A DNA stretch of 64,000 bases, taken from the NCBI GenBank assembly GCA_032622095.1, contig CP136062.1, positions 152,328,875 to 152,392,874 on the forward strand. Direction: 5' to 3'. This DNA comes from Siphonodentalium dalli. Lineage: Eukaryota; Mollusca; Scaphopoda; Gadilida; Siphonodentaliidae. The notes beneath the pieces were generated by a model. The model was not told where the DNA came from and ran no database searches. It worked only from the letters and a program-made list of their open reading frames with translations. Shown here piece after piece: positions 59,886 through 64,000 of this stretch; the stretch's first letter is position 1; each line of letters starts with the position of its first letter. The position numbers and the translations under genes were made by a program.

Positions 59886-60770
59886 CGGAAACGCCTACGT
59901 CACTTCAAGCCGATCGTGTGCACACGCTCGCTGCGTGTTGTTATTTGAGACTGTGTTGGAATTTGAACAATATGTTACTTACAATAGTTTTTGAAAAGTT
60001 AAATTATTAATGTTCTATTAAAATGTACTGGTATATGATTATAAGGAATGACAAGTATATGATTACAATGAATGACTACAGATCGATTGGGGTCATTGGG
60101 TTTGACCAGCAGAGTAATTAACAAAGTACGCTTGTCTCCGGCTGTTTACCAGTCTGTGGGTTCTATATTTAGCGTGGTTTTTCCAGCAAAAATGGCGATT
60201 TCGATCTCCCCAAATTCAAATGTCCCATAATGATGTGCTTTGAGAAGAATTAAATTCCTAAACTTATTGACAGAACGGGGATTTAGAATAGTATAGTCTG
60301 CTTGACGATTTTGCATAATACTCAGCAATATGGCAGCCAATTGGAACTCTTGTGTTTGATTTGACTGACGTTAGCCATGCGTGTTTTAGTCTATGTGCGT
60401 TTAGACATTTGTGCTGATAAAATAATCGGAGAACCTAAGCACTACATTGTGCGAAATAGTTCCTAGTTCTACTGGGACTTTCAAACTTTACGAACGACAC
60501 TTTGTTAGAATTATGTGCGCATGATCAGGGCAACGTATGGCTCTGTTCGCGTGGTGTATATATTCATATTGCGGAAGGCCACACATTGTGGGTAAAATAT
60601 GGACGATGTCAGCGGTCTTATCGAGTCATCAAGGGAGATAAACCCTGCATGGTGTTTGCAAAAGTATACCGTGTGTTTATAAAACTATTTTGATCCGCGG
60701 AACCGTGTCGGGGGTAATACGCAACTAATCATTAGGCTTGGCTGTAATGAGGGTGAATATTGTACGTCGC
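59886..60770. other. No gene recognised
   Basis: Frames of 63-64 codons (60,146-60,340 minus; 60,502-60,693 plus) have no recognisable motif. Confidence 0.5.
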
Positions 60771-61256
60771 TATAAGAGGGTATCACCCCCTTCCCCCTGA
60801 ATCTTGAATACCAGTTAATTTTGGGGGGTGAATCCTGAATACATGTTAAGAAATAATATGCGATAAATGACATACAACTTGACTGTTTTAATATACCGGT
60901 TAATTAAAAGTTTGGAATTGGAACACATTTCAAATATATTTCCGGACGCTTTCCGGTTAACGACCGAAGAGACGCCGGTCGCGTTAAGGGCGTTATGAGG
61001 CCGTTATGATACGATTGATGATTCTTTATGATGGCATGGTGGTCGAATGTGCACAAGAAGCTATTCTACCCACTCATTCATACAGATAACTAGCACAAAA
61101 TATTATTTTGCGCCATAAAAACCTGCGTCCAAGATGTTTTGCTTGAACTCAAATACCAGTTAATTCGGGGTGTGAATCCCGCGTACGGCTTCAAAACACC
61201 CTGAATCCCGCGTACCGAAAAAAAATGGGGGGGGGGGGGGGTGATACCCTCCTATA
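60771..61256. mobile_element. 0.48-kb element with inverted ends and C/G runs
   Basis: The left end tataagagggtatcaccccc (60,771-60,790) is inverted at 61,237-61,256 as gggggtgataccctcctata, with one mismatch. If the outer TATA is a target duplication, the termini are AGAGGGTATCACCCCC-like. Inside both ends are related phrases (ctgaatcttgaataccagtt; ataccagttaattcgggg). A run of 15 or more G near 61,227 may be a sequencing-sensitive tract. Non-coding. Confidence 0.65.
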
Positions 61257-61733
61257 AGCACGAAACGTTGTATCCCATGCATGTGTAACTAAGTAAACAA
61301 TTATTTGCTTACAGATGCATTCATGCGTCCAGATCTCTATTTACAACAACGACAACATAAAAAGCATTGTTTTAACAATTGTTCTGCTTTTGTTATGTTG
61401 ACAAATTTTGAAAACAAAATATGGCATTTAAACTGGACCTAGTAATACAACAGAAGATTATTTGTTATTGAAAATTTAACAAAATAATTTTTGGTGTCCC
61501 TCTTACTCTAGTAGATCATGGTGGTTTTGTATGCACTTGCATGTCCAGAGCTAAACTCTTCATAAATCAACTAATTGAAGGTCCAGGAACAATATTTGGT
61601 TGGTAACGGATTTTGAAATCTCGTTTAGTTTTCGCGTCTGCCATAATATCTTTTCAGAGAATAATTGTTTACGTTCCAAAGGAAATTAGAATGAACTAAA
61701 CAAACTGCTGATAGGCGCCATACTTTCAGGAAC
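61257..61733. other. No gene recognised
   Basis: AT-rich sequence up to the duplication breakpoint at 61,734, with no supported feature. Confidence 0.5.
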
Positions 61734-62422
61734 ACATCGAATTACCCGGGAGAAATTCCACAATTTTAAGCGAGGCAAAGAAAAATCACCAGCAAAGTCA
61801 CTTAAATCGTGAAATTTCGAGTTGGGACATTCAGACACAGTGAAGTACATTGTTATGGAACATGCAATAACTATATATTCCCTGCGTTATTTTTTCGACT
61901 TTATAAGGTTCCCTGTCAAAACGTCAAAAGTTCCCATATTTTTTGCTGGTGGAATATGATCCCTACGGGCGTTAACCAGAGTGGAGATCCATGGCATGAT
62001 CTAATGTACCTGGAACAAAATGACCCCACTCCCAAAAGAACATAAGAGATACTCTCTTATGTACTTTTGGGAGTGGGGTACTTTTGAAGTTCATGCATGA
62101 CACTGAGGTTGGCACACATGCAGTCAGATTGCGGGCCGATGCCAATGGCTGTACCGTATACAACAATGGAACCATACAGTCCATACTGTGACGAAGAAGT
62201 CACGGATAAATAGCAAAACTATCTGGTCTGGTCATATTCGAGTTATATATCGGACTCATGAGACCACAGTGTAATTAAGGCACTAGTGCCCGTGTGAATC
62301 TTCACTGAGCTATCCCGGGCCTTTGTGGAATTAAGGCACTAGTGCCCATGTGAATCTTCGCTGTGCTATCCCGGGCCTTTGTCCGAATAAACTCACAAGC
62401 ATCAGTCTGGATAGATCATGTC

Positions 62423-63027
62423 ATTAATATTACGCCCGTATATATAAGAGATAATATTACGCCCGTATATATATAAGAGATAAGATTACGCCCGTATATA
62501 TATAAGAGATAATATTACGCCCGTATATATATAAGAGATAATATTACGCCCGTATATATAAGAGATAATATTACGCCCGTATATATAAGAGATAATATTA
62601 CGCCCGTATATATAAGAGATAATATTACGCCCGTATATATAAGAGATAATATTACGCCCGTATATATAAGAGATAATATTACGCCCGTATATATAAGAGA
62701 TAATATTACGCCCGTATATATAAGAGATAATATTACGCCCGTATATATAAGAGATAATATTACGCCCGTATATATAAGAGATAATATTACGCCTGTATAT
62801 ATAAGAGATAATATTACGCCCGTATATATAAGAGATAATATCACGCCCGTATATATAAGAGATAATATCACGCCCGTATATATAAGAGATAATATTACGC
62901 CCGTATATATAAGAGATAATATTACGCCCGTATATATAAGAGATAATATCACGCCCGTATATATAAGAGATAATATTACGCATATAAGAGATAATATTAC
63001 GCCCGTATATATATAAGAGATAATATT
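62423..63027. repeat. 27-bp satellite, copy 2 (about 22 units)
   Basis: Same unit order as copy 1, including the 29-bp units, the gcctg variant and the short unit near 62,980. One additional 27-bp monomer is present, shown by the offset changing from 6,738 to 6,765 bp across the array. Confidence 0.95.
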
Positions 63028-63361
63028 CTACCAGTATAAAACCTGGGAAACTTTTTTATGTTCTGACGTGGAACTGTATAACATTGAACAAACAATGCAG
63101 GGAATATAGCTCTTTTTTGTCAATACTTGTTCCTTAATAATCTATTTCACAGTAGGGGCTGATCCCAGCTCGAGATTGCACACTTGTTGTGACTTATGTG
63201 AGTCGATATCGCAATAAATATTGAATTTATTACCCAGGGGAAATTCCATGATTGCAAGGGACGCAAAATCGGCTCACCGTGTCACCTAATTCATGAAGTT
63301 TCGAACTGGGACCTTCACCTATATATACTGAATGTGGAATTCGTTGTTAATTAACATATAT

Positions 63362-63496
63362 ATTTTTTTTGTTTTTTGTTTTTGTTATTATTTTTTTATT
63401 GAATAGCAAAACATACACGGAATATCACAGACATACATTAGCATACGATACTTCAAGGGCGAGAGGGGAAACTATCTCACTGTCACATGCGCACTG
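63362..63496 (-). mobile_element. 135-bp retroposon, duplicated copy
   Basis: Copy of the insertion at 56,597-56,731 with the same 11-bp ttaacatatat flanks (63,351-63,361 and 63,497-63,507). Confidence 0.7.
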
Positions 63497-64000
63497 TTAA
63501 CATATATTAACTAAGTAATCAATTAGTGCATTGTTTTTCAATGTTATCAACTTTTAGCTGGTGGAGTATGATCACCACGGGCGTAGACATACTGCCAGAG
63601 TAGATATTTATGGCATGATCTCGTCTGGAATGTGAATGCGATCACTGGTTCTTGTTATGCACTGCGTATCCGCCACAAAGGTGGCGTTTCGACGAGGTTT
63701 ATTAATTTCGAAGGGCCAGCAGGTCATAACGTGTTGCATGTGGATATTGTTCCTCACGCTGCATCGTGCATGTAGTAAGTATAAACATGAGCTATATAGC
63801 AGAGATCAAAAGTTGGCACGATAAATTTATCAATCCATGGGCCATAAATCTGCACAAAACTAATGGATTAATCCCGTCCATATATAAGAGAATGCACTGA
63901 CACAGGAACTTTAATGCTGCTCATATCTTTAATGCAAGGCATTAACGATAATGTGCCAGTGCATACTCATCACTATCTTGCAACTGCCCATTGTGATGTT

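Larger units (their letters stand above)
61734..64000 (+). repeat. Segmental duplication, copy 2 (runs off the window)
   Basis: Restarts at the sequence found at 53,772, inside the foldback element (cgaattacccgggagaaatt). It contains the right foldback arm, hairpin 62,023-62,079, the two 60-bp repeats, the 27-bp satellite, the interrupted second foldback and the half hairpin core. It lacks the 1,224-bp insertion. The last base of the window corresponds to 57,235 in copy 1. Confidence 0.95.

Overview
The window looks like non-coding, repeat-dense nuclear DNA from an invertebrate animal, most likely a mollusc or another lophotrochozoan. The main clue is three blocks (about 47.5-48.05, 48.98-49.93 and 57.4-57.96 kb) of a dispersed repeat. 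It has CATAACTC/GTAACTCTGG cores, GGAC-rich runs (GGACGGACGGAC) and, in two blocks, a terminal GGGGGTATA-type hairpin. I know this repeat style from bivalve and gastropod genomes. I found no intact protein-coding gene, tRNA or rRNA. The only protein homology I can defend is a decayed LINE ORF1 fragment near 28.9-29.1 kb on the minus strand.

The dominant object is a 19-kb satellite (about 6,873-25,832) of some 330 head-to-tail 57-bp monomers. Its left part (to about 9.2 kb) is one sequence class, ending in gagttatcagattgtt and broken by occasional 58-bp units. The rest is a second class (aagacgtgggttgatt) organised as higher-order repeats. Small clusters of first-class monomers recur at exact multiples of 57 bp, most often 35-36 monomers (about 2.0 kb). 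Because 57 is divisible by 3 the array is open in frame over thousands of codons, but I read this mainly as a satellite property.

From 25.8 to 53 kb the window is a mosaic of non-autonomous DNA transposons, foldback elements and minisatellites. Two complete piggyBac-like MITEs have TTAA at both ends and CCCTTTACCC termini. A separate element has perfect 40-bp terminal inverted repeats. Both kinds enclose the same pair of strong hairpins (ccaatgcattctcttatata arms). A 0.4-0.55-kb family starting tagaggatctacaac occurs four times. Minisatellites have units of 60 bp (36.66-37.85 kb, alternating dimers), 82 bp (38.6 kb), 28 bp (41.7-43.2 kb), 38 bp (50.0 kb) and 49-53 bp (50.7-51.3 kb).

From 53.8 kb to the end there is a young direct duplication. 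Sequence starting at 53,772 restarts at 61,734, nearly identical, and runs off the window. Copy 1 holds 1,224 bp that copy 2 lacks. This segment ends in AATAAA and 23 A, with ATTA at both edges, so it looks like a retroposed insertion with its empty site preserved beside it. Both copies carry a 27-bp satellite and a 135-bp poly(A)-type insertion with an 11-bp target duplication. Between the copies are a 402-420-bp tandem repeat (58.67-59.65 kb), a 31-bp repeat and a 0.5-kb element with inverted ends.

No pathway or operon can be read here. The content is repeat biology: satellite homogenisation, MITE modularity and recent duplication.
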